This document shows, piece after piece, positions 1-8,578 of a DNA stretch of 64,000 nucleotides; position 1 is the stretch's first letter; each line of letters begins with the position of its first letter. The notes beneath the pieces are model-generated. The model did no database searches, was not told where the DNA came from, and saw only the letters and a list, made by a program, of their open reading frames with translations. This stretch comes from Myxococcus dinghuensis (lineage in GTDB: Bacteria; Myxococcota; Myxococcia; Myxococcales; Myxococcaceae), in the NCBI RefSeq assembly GCF_024198235.1, contig NZ_JAKCFB010000003.1, positions 186,001 through 250,000 on the forward strand, read 5' to 3'. Position numbers and translations under genes: made by a program.

Positions 1-183
1 AAGGCCAAGGGCACGGGCCTGGGGCTCGCCGTGGTGAAGCGCATCATCGAATCCCACCAGGGACGACTCACGCTCGACTCACAGCCGGGCCATGGCACGT
101 GCTTCCGGTTGTATCTGCCATTGGACCCTTCCTCCGGGCAGGCTCCGGACGCAAACCCTCCCCGCGCCCGGAGCCACCCTTGA
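1..183 (+). CDS. Sensor histidine kinase, C-terminal fragment
   Basis: The window opens inside a reading frame that runs from base 1 to a TGA at 181-183, so the gene starts outside the window. The visible 60 residues contain the G2 box of a GHKL ATPase (GTGLGLAVVKRIIESHQG) followed by the usual final beta strands (GHGTCFRLYLPL). This is the end of the HATPase_c domain of a two-component sensor kinase, which binds ATP and phosphorylates the conserved histidine of the upstream DHp domain. A proline-rich tail of about 17 residues follows the domain. The sensing part cannot be seen. It converges tail to tail, one base apart, with the next gene. Confidence 0.85.
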   Translation, partial: KAKGTGLGLAVVKRIIESHQGRLTLDSQPGHGTCFRLYLPLDPSSGQAPDANPPRARSHP

Positions 184-184
184 G

Positions 185-1402
185 TCACGGCGTGTACGTC
201 ACTTCGAGGTGCGGGCGCTTGGAGGCGTCCTCGGCCTCGCGGGAGTGGTAGTAGCTGATGTACCCGCTGCTGGAGATCCGCAGGGAGATGCGCCGGTCGA
301 TGGCATCCGACGCTCCCTGCACGGCGGGAATCAGCGCCGGACTGTCATTGACGCCCACCTGTTCGTGCGGGTCGGTGGCGTAGCCAGGGAACCAGAGGAA
401 CCATGCACCCAACGGCTCCCCGGAGATGGCCGGTTGCTGATCGAACGTCAGGCTGTATTCGCCCCAGGAGTTGTCTGGCACGAGGTGCGTATAGGTGTTG
501 CCGTCGCCCCCAGGAGACGCGCCGCGCGTCGCCGTGGCGGAGAACTTCACGGACTTGATGACCGCGCCCGGAGGGATGCTCGCCAGGTTGAAGCGCAGGA
601 ACGAAGTCTCGGGCCACCCGTAGAAGACGCCCAGCTCTTGCGAACCACCGAAGTTCGTGCCGCGCTCCCAGTAACTCCCGGTGATCCGGGCGTCCGCCTC
701 CGGCTCGAGGACCGTGACGACGTCAGCCAGCTCGTATTGGACGACGAGCTTCGGGCGCTGGCTCGCATTGGAGTACTCACGCGAGCGGTAGCGCGTCTTG
801 TAACCCGGCGAGTGAAGCCGGAAGCTCACCTGCTTGTCGCCGTCCAACTCGCCCTGCACCACGGGGATGAGCGCCGGACTGGAGTTGACGCCGAGCTTGT
901 CCTCGGGCGTGAGGTCGTACCAGAGGAACCACTCACCCGACGGGGTGCCCGCGGACGCGGGCCGGTTGGCCCAGGTGATGCCCGTCTCCGACCACGAGTC
1001 GTCGCTGACGAAGCTCGTGTAGACACTGCCATCCCCACCGTAGGCGTATCCATCGTAGGCCAACGCCGACAAGGCGACGGACGTGATGCGCGCGTTCGAG
1101 GGAAGGCTGCTCAGGTCGAACTTCAGGTAGGCCTCGGCGTACTGACGATTCACGACCCACGCCGTGTTGAGCCCGAAGTTCTTGTCCGGGGCGTCGGGCG
1201 TGACGTACGCGTCCGCCACGGGCGACAGCGTCAGGGTGCCGGTCTCCAGCGGCGCGGCCTGCGCCGAAACAGGGCCACCACTCCCTGGCGGGGGTTGCTC
1301 CGTCGCGGGAGACGCGCCGCACCCCGCGACCGCCAGCGCCAGCAGGGTCGACACAGCAGGGGGATATCCCCTTGAGACAACAAGGTGTTTCAAGAGACTC
1401 AT
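185..1402 (-). CDS. DNRLRE-domain lipoprotein with two repeats
   Basis: A 405-residue secreted protein. The N-terminus has a signal peptide ending in a lipobox (LALAVAGC, Cys28), so it is predicted to be lipid-anchored. A Pro/Gly-rich linker is followed by two copies of a roughly 160-residue beta domain (about residues 60-225 and 230-405). Each begins with a 'ADAYV/ADARI' strand, has a 'YLKFDLSSLPSNARI' or 'FLRFNLASIPPGAVI' segment, and ends in a 'KLVVQYE' or 'HLEVTYTP' strand. This is the pattern of DNRLRE (CBM96-like) domains of bacterial surface proteins. Ligand unknown; a carbohydrate or matrix role is inference. A related single domain occurs in the gene at 29316. The ATG at 1402 puts the signal peptide in register. 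Confidence 0.8.
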   Translation of the reverse strand: MSLLKHLVVSRGYPPAVSTLLALAVAGCGASPATEQPPPGSGGPVSAQAAPLETGTLTLSPVADAYVTPDAPDKNFGLNTAWVVNRQYAEAYLKFDLSSLPSNARITSVALSALAYDGYAYGGDGSVYTSFVSDDSWSETGITWANRPASAGTPSGEWFLWYDLTPEDKLGVNSSPALIPVVQGELDGDKQVSFRLHSPGYKTRYRSREYSNASQRPKLVVQYELADVVTVLEPEADARITGSYWERGTNFGGSQELGVFYGWPETSFLRFNLASIPPGAVIKSVKFSATATRGASPGGDGNTYTHLVPDNSWGEYSLTFDQQPAISGEPLGAWFLWFPGYATDPHEQVGVNDSPALIPAVQGASDAIDRRISLRISSSGYISYYHSREAEDASKRPHLEVTYTP

Positions 1403-1676
1403 CAGGTCTACCTTTGCGTGAAAGAGCGTCGTTGCTCTTCCTCGTTACCGACACACCCTCTCCAGACCTTATTCAGGGGTGCCTCTCCGCACGGAATCAA
1501 TCTCAGGGACCGCAAGGGTGATATCGACCCACGCCGCTGAGCCATTCCCTCACATGGAAGCGAGAACTTCCTTGACCTGTGTATGAGGGCGCACCAGCAG
1601 CAGCCCGTCCTCGTGCTCAGGAATATTCATTCCGCGCGATGGACAACCCGCCACTCGCGGGACCGAGGACGACGGG

Positions 1677-4600
1677 TCAGCGCCACAACCACCAGACGAC
1701 GCTCAGTCCCAACAGACAGGCCCCCGCGAAGAGCGCGCCGGCGATCCACAGGCGCGGGCCCTGGAGCCAGGTGCCCGTGCGTGTCGGCTCGGGGACGGGC
1801 AGCTCGCCGTCACCGGTGATGGCGCGGACGAGCTCCAGGCGCTTCGCCTCGATGGCCGCGGTGTCCACCGTCTGGGAGATGTCGATGCCGAAGCCCACCT
1901 GGGTCTCGCGGGGGACACGTCGGTTCGCCTTGTAGCGGGTGCCCTCCATCGTCGGTGTCACGGTGTCCTCGGCGCGACCGGGATACAGCGACGCCTTCGT
2001 GCCGGAGGGCCGCTCGGAGGCCTCGGCGATGGCGACGAGCAGCTTCGCCGCGTCGAGCGCCTCGGTCGCGTCGGGAGGGGCCTTGGACTCCGGAGCGTTC
2101 ACCGAGGGGCCGCGCACCGCGCCGTATCGCGAAGTGCCCGACACACCCTCCCCGGAACCCAAGGGAGGCGACGCGTCCCACGCGGCGGAGCGTCCCCGGC
2201 GCAGAGGAGAATCCACGGCCGTCACCTCGTCTTCGCCAGGACCTGATTGCGGAGCACCTGTGACGTGGGAGGCAGCGCGAGGGCCGACGGCGGTGGTCTC
2301 GTCATCTCCGGTGCCCTGCGATGACGCCTGGGACGAAGGACCCGCGGCGGAACGGGGAGCCACGACGGTCGATTCATCCTCGTCGTGCTCCGCCACGCGC
2401 TTCGTGCCGGGCAACGGGGGTGGAGCCACGGCCCTCGAGGAAACGGGCGCGGAGGCATGATGTCCCGGGGAGAACGGCCTGTCGCCGCCCTGCCTCGCGG
2501 GAGCACGAGGGGCCACGGTGAGAGGGCCGACGGTGGTCGGCTCGTCTCCGCCCGAGGCGTACGGCGGCAGCTGCGCAGCGGACTCGGCGGAGCCCACGGT
2601 GCCCGTCCTGGGCGGCGCAGTGTGAGGGAGCTTCCTCGGGTCATCGACGGCGGTCGGCTCGTCCTCGCTCGACAGGAACGCGCTGCCTGTCGGCGGATGA
2701 CTGGAAACAGGTCTGCTTCCCCGAACAGGCACGTCATCCGCCCCACGGACACCAGCAGGGTCCGTGTCGTGCGAGCCCCTCGCAGGGGACGGCCCATCAT
2801 CACCTGGGCGCGATGGGACACCCGTACTTCGCGCGGCGACCTGAGGACCCTGCGGGCTCGTGCCGATTGACGGCTCTGCCCCTCGCGAGGAACCCTGGCC
2901 CGGAGAGACCTCGGTGCGCGTCGGTTCATCGTCCGACGCGGCGCTCACGCGCTCGGAGCGCGCCGGCTCCTCGACCACAGTGGAGTCCTCGCCGCCCGAG
3001 CCACGCTCGCCCGGAGTCTGTCCCGAGACCTCCGTCCGCGTGGGCTCGTCGTCCCCAGGCCCGAGGCGGACCCGAAGCGCGTCGGAGGACAGCGCCTGCG
3101 TCGGGGCATCGTCCTGGACTCCCGACACACCCTCGTGAGTACGCGACGTCCCAGATGCCTGGAGTCGAGCACGCACCTGCTCGGCGGAGCTGGCTTGCGT
3201 CGACTCGCCGCCCTGCGCCCCGGGCGCATCCATACGAGCCCGAAGCTGCTCGGCGGAGACCGCCTGCGTCGACGCACCCGCCTGGGCCTCGACCTCGGCG
3301 ACACGCGCTCGAAGCTGCTCCGCGGACAGCGCCAGCGTCGACTCGCCGCCCTGCGCCCCGGGCGCATCCATACGAGCCCGGAGCTGCTCGGCGGAGACCG
3401 CCTGCGTCGACGCACCCGCCTGGGCCTCGGCCTCGGCGACACGCGCGCGAAGCTGCTCGGCGGACAGCGCCAGCGTCGGCTCGTCGTCCTGGCCTGCCGG
3501 GGCGCCCGCGCGGGCACGCACGTGGTCGGCGGACAGCGCTTGCGTGGGCGTGCTGTCGGACCCGCTCGGCGGTGGCCCGACACGCGCGCCCTCGGAGGCG
3601 ATGAAGTCATCGGGCGTGATGACCGCGTTGTGCTCGAACGCCAGCGCCGTGGGCGGCGCCAGCGCCGCCGCGAGCCCGGGGTCCGTCCCCGTGCGCCCGG
3701 ACTCCTCTCGCAGCAGCTCCCGCAGCAGCGCCTCCTCCGCCTTCTTCTCGCGCGGGAACACGAGCCCCATCAGCCGCGCGACCTCCGCGTCCCCCACCCC
3801 CGGCGCCAGCTTCTCCTTCAACCGCGCCAGCTCCGCGCCCATCGCCGCCGCGTCCGGGAACCGCTCCGACGGCTCCGGGGCGAGCGCCCGCACCAGGAAC
3901 GCGTCCACGCTCGTGGGCAATCCCTGGCGATAACGCCCCGCCGACTCCCACTGCGGATACGCCGCGCGCCGCCAGCGCTCCACCGGGTCCCCGCGCTGCG
4001 GCAGCGTCTTCCACGCCGACAGCTCCCACAGCAACACGCCCACCGCGTACACGTCCGCGCGCCGGTCCACGAAGCGCTTCCGCGCCTGCTCCGGCGACAT
4101 GTACGTCAGGTTGCCAATCACCACCCGGGGCGCGGTCTGCTGCTCCTTCAGCGTGGACTGCGCCGCGCCGAAGTCGATGATCTTCACGTCGCCCGCGTAG
4201 CTCAGGCAGATGTTCGCCGGGGACAGGTCCCGGTGCACCAGGTGCAGCGAGTGGCCCTCCTCGTCCGTCGCGTCGTGCGCGTACGCCAGGCCCTCGCACA
4301 ACCGCTGGCCCAGGTGCAGCAGGACGCCCAGCGGCATCATCTTGCCCAACTGCCGGAGCCGGTACGTGAGCCGGCTGAGCGTCTTGCCCTGCACGTACTC
4401 CATGGCGAGGTAGAGCTGCCCCTCCTCCTCGCCCATCGCGTAGACGCGCGCGATGTTCGCGTGCTGCAACCGCACCACCACGCGGGCCTCGTCCCGGAAG
4501 CGGCCCACGAACTGGGGGCTCGCCATGAGCTGCGGGAGGACCTTCTTCACCACGCACGCGCGACGCGGGGCCTCCTCTCGCGCGAGGAAGACCTCCCCCA

Positions 4601-4688
4601 TCCCCCCGGCGCCGATGCGGCGCACCAGGGTATAGGGTCCGAAGCGGACGGGCCCCGCGAGGGGCTCCGGCTCAACCGGTCTGGCCAA
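1677..4688 (-). CDS. Transmembrane Ser/Thr protein kinase with repetitive linker
   Basis: A 1003-residue Hanks-type kinase. The kinase domain covers about residues 19-290: glycine loop IGAGGMGEV (25-33), VVKK lysine (48/49), HRDLSPAN catalytic loop (Asp154, Asn159), DFG (172-174) and SPE (198-200), so it should be active. Residues about 360-930 are low complexity. They contain six to seven copies of a 23-residue unit built on 'SAEQLRAR', then about ten acidic Thr motifs such as DDEPTRTEV, EDEPTAVDD and EDESTVVAP. A single membrane helix closes the protein (about 977-1000) with almost nothing after it, so the kinase is held cytoplasmically by a C-terminal anchor. The start overlaps the hemL stop by 17 bases, suggesting translational coupling. 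Substrates are unknown. Confidence 0.9.
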   Translation of the reverse strand: MARPVEPEPLAGPVRFGPYTLVRRIGAGGMGEVFLAREEAPRRACVVKKVLPQLMASPQFVGRFRDEARVVVRLQHANIARVYAMGEEEGQLYLAMEYVQGKTLSRLTYRLRQLGKMMPLGVLLHLGQRLCEGLAYAHDATDEEGHSLHLVHRDLSPANICLSYAGDVKIIDFGAAQSTLKEQQTAPRVVIGNLTYMSPEQARKRFVDRRADVYAVGVLLWELSAWKTLPQRGDPVERWRRAAYPQWESAGRYRQGLPTSVDAFLVRALAPEPSERFPDAAAMGAELARLKEKLAPGVGDAEVARLMGLVFPREKKAEEALLRELLREESGRTGTDPGLAAALAPPTALAFEHNAVITPDDFIASEGARVGPPPSGSDSTPTQALSADHVRARAGAPAGQDDEPTLALSAEQLRARVAEAEAQAGASTQAVSAEQLRARMDAPGAQGGESTLALSAEQLRARVAEVEAQAGASTQAVSAEQLRARMDAPGAQGGESTQASSAEQVRARLQASGTSRTHEGVSGVQDDAPTQALSSDALRVRLGPGDDEPTRTEVSGQTPGERGSGGEDSTVVEEPARSERVSAASDDEPTRTEVSPGQGSSRGAEPSIGTSPQGPQVAARSTGVPSRPGDDGPSPARGSHDTDPAGVRGADDVPVRGSRPVSSHPPTGSAFLSSEDEPTAVDDPRKLPHTAPPRTGTVGSAESAAQLPPYASGGDEPTTVGPLTVAPRAPARQGGDRPFSPGHHASAPVSSRAVAPPPLPGTKRVAEHDEDESTVVAPRSAAGPSSQASSQGTGDDETTAVGPRAASHVTGAPQSGPGEDEVTAVDSPLRRGRSAAWDASPPLGSGEGVSGTSRYGAVRGPSVNAPESKAPPDATEALDAAKLLVAIAEASERPSGTKASLYPGRAEDTVTPTMEGTRYKANRRVPRETQVGFGIDISQTVDTAAIEAKRLELVRAITGDGELPVPEPTRTGTWLQGPRLWIAGALFAGACLLGLSVVWWLWR
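3198..3473. repeat. Two 138-bp tandem repeats inside the kinase gene
   Basis: Two nearly identical 138-bp units (3198-3335 and 3336-3473) lie head to tail within the kinase linker. Each encodes 46 residues, that is two copies of the 'SAEQLRAR' unit (roughly residues 405-497). The length is a multiple of three, so unit gain or loss would keep the frame. Diverged single units flank them on both sides. Confidence 0.8.
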
Positions 4689-5967
4689 GCGAGCGGAAGG
4701 CCTTTCTCGCCGCCCCGAGCACGTGCGCCACCTCCGCCTCGCCGATGGCCAGCGAGACGAAGGCCGCTTCGAACTGGCTCGGCGGCAGGTACACGCCCGC
4801 GTCCAGCATGGCGTGGAAGAAGCGACCGAAGCGCGCCGTGTCGGACGCCTTCGCGCTCGTGTAGTCGAACACCGGCGTGTCCGTGAAGAACACCGTCAGC
4901 ATGCTGCCCACGCGATTGACGGTGACGGGCACACCCGCGGCCTTCGCCTCGGCGATGAAGCCCTCCTCCAGCATGCGGCTCACCTGCTCCAGCCGCGCGT
5001 ACGTCCCCGGCGCCGCCAGCGCCTTCACACACGCCATGCCCGCGGCCACCGCCACCGGGTTCCCGGACAGCGTGCCGGACTGGTACACCGGCCCGGCCGG
5101 CGCCACCTTGCGCATGATGTCCGCGCGGCCGCCATAGGCGCCCAGCGGCATGCCGCCGCCAATCACCTTGGCCATCGTCGTCAGGTCCGGCTTCAGCCCG
5201 TACAGCTCCTGCGCGCCGCCGCGCGCCAGCCGGAAGCCCGTCATCACCTCGTCCAGCACCAGCAGCACGCCGTGCTTCTGGCACAGCGCCTGGAGCCCCT
5301 GGAGGTAGCCCGGCTTCGGCACCAGCACGCCCATGTTGCCCACCACCGGCTCGATGATGGCGCAGGCGATGTCCTTGCCCTTCTCGTCGAAGAGGCGCTC
5401 CACGGCCGCCAGGTCGTTGAAGGGCGCGGTGAGCGTCAGCTTCGCCATCGCGGCCGGCACGCCCGGCGAGTCCGGCAGGCCCAGCGTCTCCACGCCGCTG
5501 CCCGCCTTGACCAGGAACGGGTCACCCGCGCCGTGGAAGCAGCCCTCGAACTTGAGGATGTGCTCGCGGCCGGTGAAGCCACGCGCCACGCGGATGGCCG
5601 CCACCGTGGCCTCGGTGCCGCTGGACACCAGCCGCACCATCTCCACCGCCGGCATGATGCCGCAGATGAGCTCGGCGAACTCCACCTCGTCCGCGTGCGG
5701 CGCCCCGTACGACGTGCCCCGCCGGGCCGCGTCGATGACCGCCTCGATGATGGGCGGGTAGGCATGGCCGAGGATGAGCGGCCCCCAGCTCCCCACCAGG
5801 TCGACGTAGCGGTTGCCGTCCACGTCGGTGAGCCACGCGCCCGCGCCCTCACGGAAGAAGACGGGGTCGCCTCCGACGCCGCGGAAGGCGCGCACCGGGG
5901 AGTTCACTCCGCCCGGGATGCGCGCTTGCGCTCGGGCGAACAAGGCCTGGCTGTGAGCGTGATTCAT
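4672..5967 (-). CDS. hemL: Glutamate-1-semialdehyde 2,1-aminomutase
   Basis: A 431-residue PLP enzyme converting glutamate-1-semialdehyde to 5-aminolevulinate, the last step of the C5 route into haem. The N-terminus (SQALFARAQARIPGGVNSPV) and the segment PDLTTMAKVIGGGMPLGAYG carry family signatures; Lys267 in the latter is the expected PLP lysine. Length matches the family (about 427-432). The frame stays open 16 codons further upstream, but the ATG at 5967 has a GGAG six bases before it and starts at the usual family position. The downstream kinase gene overlaps its 3' end by 17 bases. Its use of the C5 route suggests that haem in this strain may come from glutamate rather than glycine/succinyl-CoA, though other ALA synthase genes cannot be excluded. 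Confidence 0.95.
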   Translation of the reverse strand: MNHAHSQALFARAQARIPGGVNSPVRAFRGVGGDPVFFREGAGAWLTDVDGNRYVDLVGSWGPLILGHAYPPIIEAVIDAARRGTSYGAPHADEVEFAELICGIMPAVEMVRLVSSGTEATVAAIRVARGFTGREHILKFEGCFHGAGDPFLVKAGSGVETLGLPDSPGVPAAMAKLTLTAPFNDLAAVERLFDEKGKDIACAIIEPVVGNMGVLVPKPGYLQGLQALCQKHGVLLVLDEVMTGFRLARGGAQELYGLKPDLTTMAKVIGGGMPLGAYGGRADIMRKVAPAGPVYQSGTLSGNPVAVAAGMACVKALAAPGTYARLEQVSRMLEEGFIAEAKAAGVPVTVNRVGSMLTVFFTDTPVFDYTSAKASDTARFGRFFHAMLDAGVYLPPSQFEAAFVSLAIGEAEVAHVLGAARKAFRSLGQTG

Positions 5968-6190
5968 GGATGGCTCCATAACACGCGGCGGGACGACACC
6001 CTCGCACTGTCTCATCCCCTCCCATGCCCGTCCCTTCTCCGACCCGTCGGCATCGGATTATGGACACGCCGCGTCGGGCCTCCGGGGCGTTTCCCTGGAA
6101 AATCCCACCCCGGTCGAGGTTTCGTGCGAAGCAGGCCCGTGACACGCCGTCCCCCCGCTCGCCCTCTGGGCGGCCTCATGGAGCAAGCCC

Positions 6191-6676
6191 ATGGATTTCA
6201 AGACCGCGGACCTGTGTGACACCCACTCGAGCACCCCCGGCTTCCAGGTGGCGGAGCCCGGGTTCCACGACTACGGCGGTCGCAAGTCCTTCTCCGGCCC
6301 CGTCAGCACCGTCCGCGCCCCGGAGGACAACTCCCTGGTGCGCAAGGCCCTGGAGGAGCCCGGCCAGGGCCGCGTCCTCGTCGTGGACGGTGGCGCGAGC
6401 CGTCGCTGCGCGCTGGTGGGAGACCAGCTCGCCCTGCTCGCGCAGCGCAACGGCTGGGCGGGCGTCGTGGTCAACGGCTGCATCCGCGACTCGGTCGAGG
6501 TGGGCCGCACCGAGGTGGGCGTGAAGGCCCTGGGAACCCATCCCCTCAAGAGCGGCAAGCGCAACGAGGGGCAGCGCGACGTGGAGGTCCGCTTCGCGGG
6601 CATCACCTTCCGCCCCGGCCAGTTCCTCTACGCGGACGAGGACGGCATCGTCACGGCGGACAAGGCGCTGGGCTGA
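6191..6676 (+). CDS. rraA: RraA-family protein (RNase E regulator / aldolase-like)
   Basis: A 161-residue protein covering the full RraA/DlpA fold. It begins with KTADLCDTH and has the characteristic [17 protein letters not shown] segment, where the Arg-Asp pair belongs to the metal/substrate site of 4-hydroxy-4-methyl-2-oxoglutarate aldolase-like members, and ends [14 protein letters not shown]. In E. coli RraA binds RNase E and inhibits RNA decay; other members are aldolases or demethylmenaquinone methyltransferase-like by annotation only, so the role here is not settled. The ATG at 6191 has GGAG seven bases upstream. Its last 49 bases overlap the 3' end of the convergent WD40 gene. Confidence 0.9.
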   Translation: MDFKTADLCDTHSSTPGFQVAEPGFHDYGGRKSFSGPVSTVRAPEDNSLVRKALEEPGQGRVLVVDGGASRRCALVGDQLALLAQRNGWAGVVVNGCIRDSVEVGRTEVGVKALGTHPLKSGKRNEGQRDVEVRFAGITFRPGQFLYADEDGIVTADKALG

Positions 6677-8571
6677 GTCCGCCACGCGCTCCGGGGCCAG
6701 ACGAGGACGGTGGCGTCGGCGCTCCCCGAGGCCAGCCACTCACCGTCCCGCGAGAAGGCCAGGGCCTGGATGCCCGCGAGGTGTCCGTGCAGCGTGGCCA
6801 GGAGCGCCCCGTCGCGCCCCCAGACCCGGACCTGGCCCTCGATGTCCCCCGTCGCGACCAGGCTGCCATCCGCCGAGAGCGCGACGGCCCAGGTGAAGAC
6901 ACTCGCGCCCAGCCTCACTTCCCGCCCCGGGCATGACAGGTCGACGAGGACGACGTCGCGGTAGTCCTCCTGGAGGACCAACACACCTTCGTCCGGAGCG
7001 AGGCACAGGAGCCGTGCGCGCTGGCGCCGGCCGATGACCACCGGGCGATAGGTGCCCCTCTTCACGTCCCAGAGCTTGCTCGTCCACCGTCGCGTCCCGT
7101 CGTCCACGCTCCACGCGTTCACGACCAACAACCATCGGCCGCCTCGGGAGACGGCGCTGATGCGTGTGCCGAGCCGCTCGCATACCTCTCCGACCCGAAG
7201 CCCCGTCCGGGTGTCGGTCACCCTCAGCCAGGCGTCGCCGTGCTCCTCGTGGACCTGCGCGAAGGCGCTGCCATCGTCCGCCCAGACCGCGCTGTAGACA
7301 TCACACCCATCGGAGAGCTCCGTCGTCTCCTCCGACAACGGGTCGAACAGGAACCTCTCCCGAAAGCCCATCACCACACAGGCGCGCCCCGCGCTCAGGA
7401 ACATCCGATGCGGGTACTCCGGGAGCTGGGGCACATAGCGCACCTGACGTCCCGAATCATGCTCCCAGACCCGCAGGCCTCCGTCCGCGCAGAACGTCAC
7501 GAGGTGCCGCCCATCGTCCGCGAACGAAAGGTGCGTGACCAGATGGTGGTGCGCCTGCTCCGGAACGACGCGCCACGCCTCCAGGTCCACCAGGAGCACG
7601 CAAGCGGCGTCCCTCGCGAAGGCGACCCATCGTCCGTCGGGTGAAACCCCGGGTCGCCACCTCGTCGCCGCGGTTTCACACGGCAATCGCAGCCACCGCT
7701 CCAACTGCTCTCCGCGTGAGACAACCAGGCGTTGATTCACGATGCGCATCTGACGCCCGTCGGGCAGGGGCCATGTCGGCGCGGGGGAATGGGCCCGCAC
7801 GACCTCCTCCACCAGAACGCCGGTCCGGACCGCATAGGTCCGCACGCGGTTCTTCTCGCGCTCGGTCTCCAGGTATCGACACTGGATGGAGTCGCCCTCC
7901 GCGGAGAACACCGCCCAGGAATAGGGACCGTCCACGGCGCCGTCCACCTGCCAGCGTGGCGTCCATTCACGGGCGTCGAAGACAGACAAGCGCGTGAGCC
8001 GTTCACCGTGCTCCAGCATCAGGACACAGGAACCGTCGGGTGAGAAGGACAGCTCGGCCGGAGCGCCCGGGCTGTCGGGCAGCGACACATGTTTCACCAA
8101 CGTCTCGGTGGGCACATCGAAGACCACGAAGCCGTTCGGCCGCTCCGTCGCCGCCAGCAACGTGGTGCCGTCCGGAGACAGCGCCAGCCGCCGGCCGCCG
8201 CTGCCTGGCACTCGCCAACACCGCAGCACCGCTCCGCGAGGGACGTCCCACAGCCGCATGGCGCCGTCCATGCTCAAGGTGACGACACGTTCGGGGGACA
8301 CGAACCGGGCGGCCATCACGGGCTGCTCATCCGCCTCCAGCACTCGCAGCTCACGCCCGTCCACGGGGTCCCACACCCGCGCGGAGCAATCCCCCGCGGT
8401 GACGAGCGCTCGTGAATCCGGGGAGAAGGAGACCGAGGACAACGACCCGAGCGACTTCCCCGAACCGAAGCGGTGCAGATAGCGCACGGTGCCGCAGCGA
8501 CTGTGCGCGAGCTCGGGGAGCACATCTCCCCAGGCGTCGAGTCGACCATCCCTTCCATCCGACGTCGTCAT
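6628..8571 (-). CDS. WD40 repeat protein (downstream paralogue)
   Basis: A 647-residue protein made almost wholly of WD40-type blades. [80 protein letters not shown] and [21 protein letters not shown] are typical blades, enough for two beta-propellers. No signal peptide, kinase domain or other enzyme domain is visible, so it is probably a cytoplasmic scaffold. The start at 8571 is set by alignment with the neighbour (both open with '...GRCGTVRY'-type segments) and by a GGGAGG over the upstream stop. The long open frame beyond it is antisense-like shadow. It follows its paralogue by seven bases. The last 15 or so residues are an extension encoded opposite rraA and absent from the paralogue. 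Confidence 0.82.
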   Translation of the reverse strand: MTTSDGRDGRLDAWGDVLPELAHSRCGTVRYLHRFGSGKSLGSLSSVSFSPDSRALVTAGDCSARVWDPVDGRELRVLEADEQPVMAARFVSPERVVTLSMDGAMRLWDVPRGAVLRCWRVPGSGGRRLALSPDGTTLLAATERPNGFVVFDVPTETLVKHVSLPDSPGAPAELSFSPDGSCVLMLEHGERLTRLSVFDAREWTPRWQVDGAVDGPYSWAVFSAEGDSIQCRYLETEREKNRVRTYAVRTGVLVEEVVRAHSPAPTWPLPDGRQMRIVNQRLVVSRGEQLERWLRLPCETAATRWRPGVSPDGRWVAFARDAACVLLVDLEAWRVVPEQAHHHLVTHLSFADDGRHLVTFCADGGLRVWEHDSGRQVRYVPQLPEYPHRMFLSAGRACVVMGFRERFLFDPLSEETTELSDGCDVYSAVWADDGSAFAQVHEEHGDAWLRVTDTRTGLRVGEVCERLGTRISAVSRGGRWLLVVNAWSVDDGTRRWTSKLWDVKRGTYRPVVIGRRQRARLLCLAPDEGVLVLQEDYRDVVLVDLSCPGREVRLGASVFTWAVALSADGSLVATGDIEGQVRVWGRDGALLATLHGHLAGIQALAFSRDGEWLASGSADATVLVWPRSAWRTQPSALSAVTMPSSSA

Positions 8572-8578
8572 CGACGGG

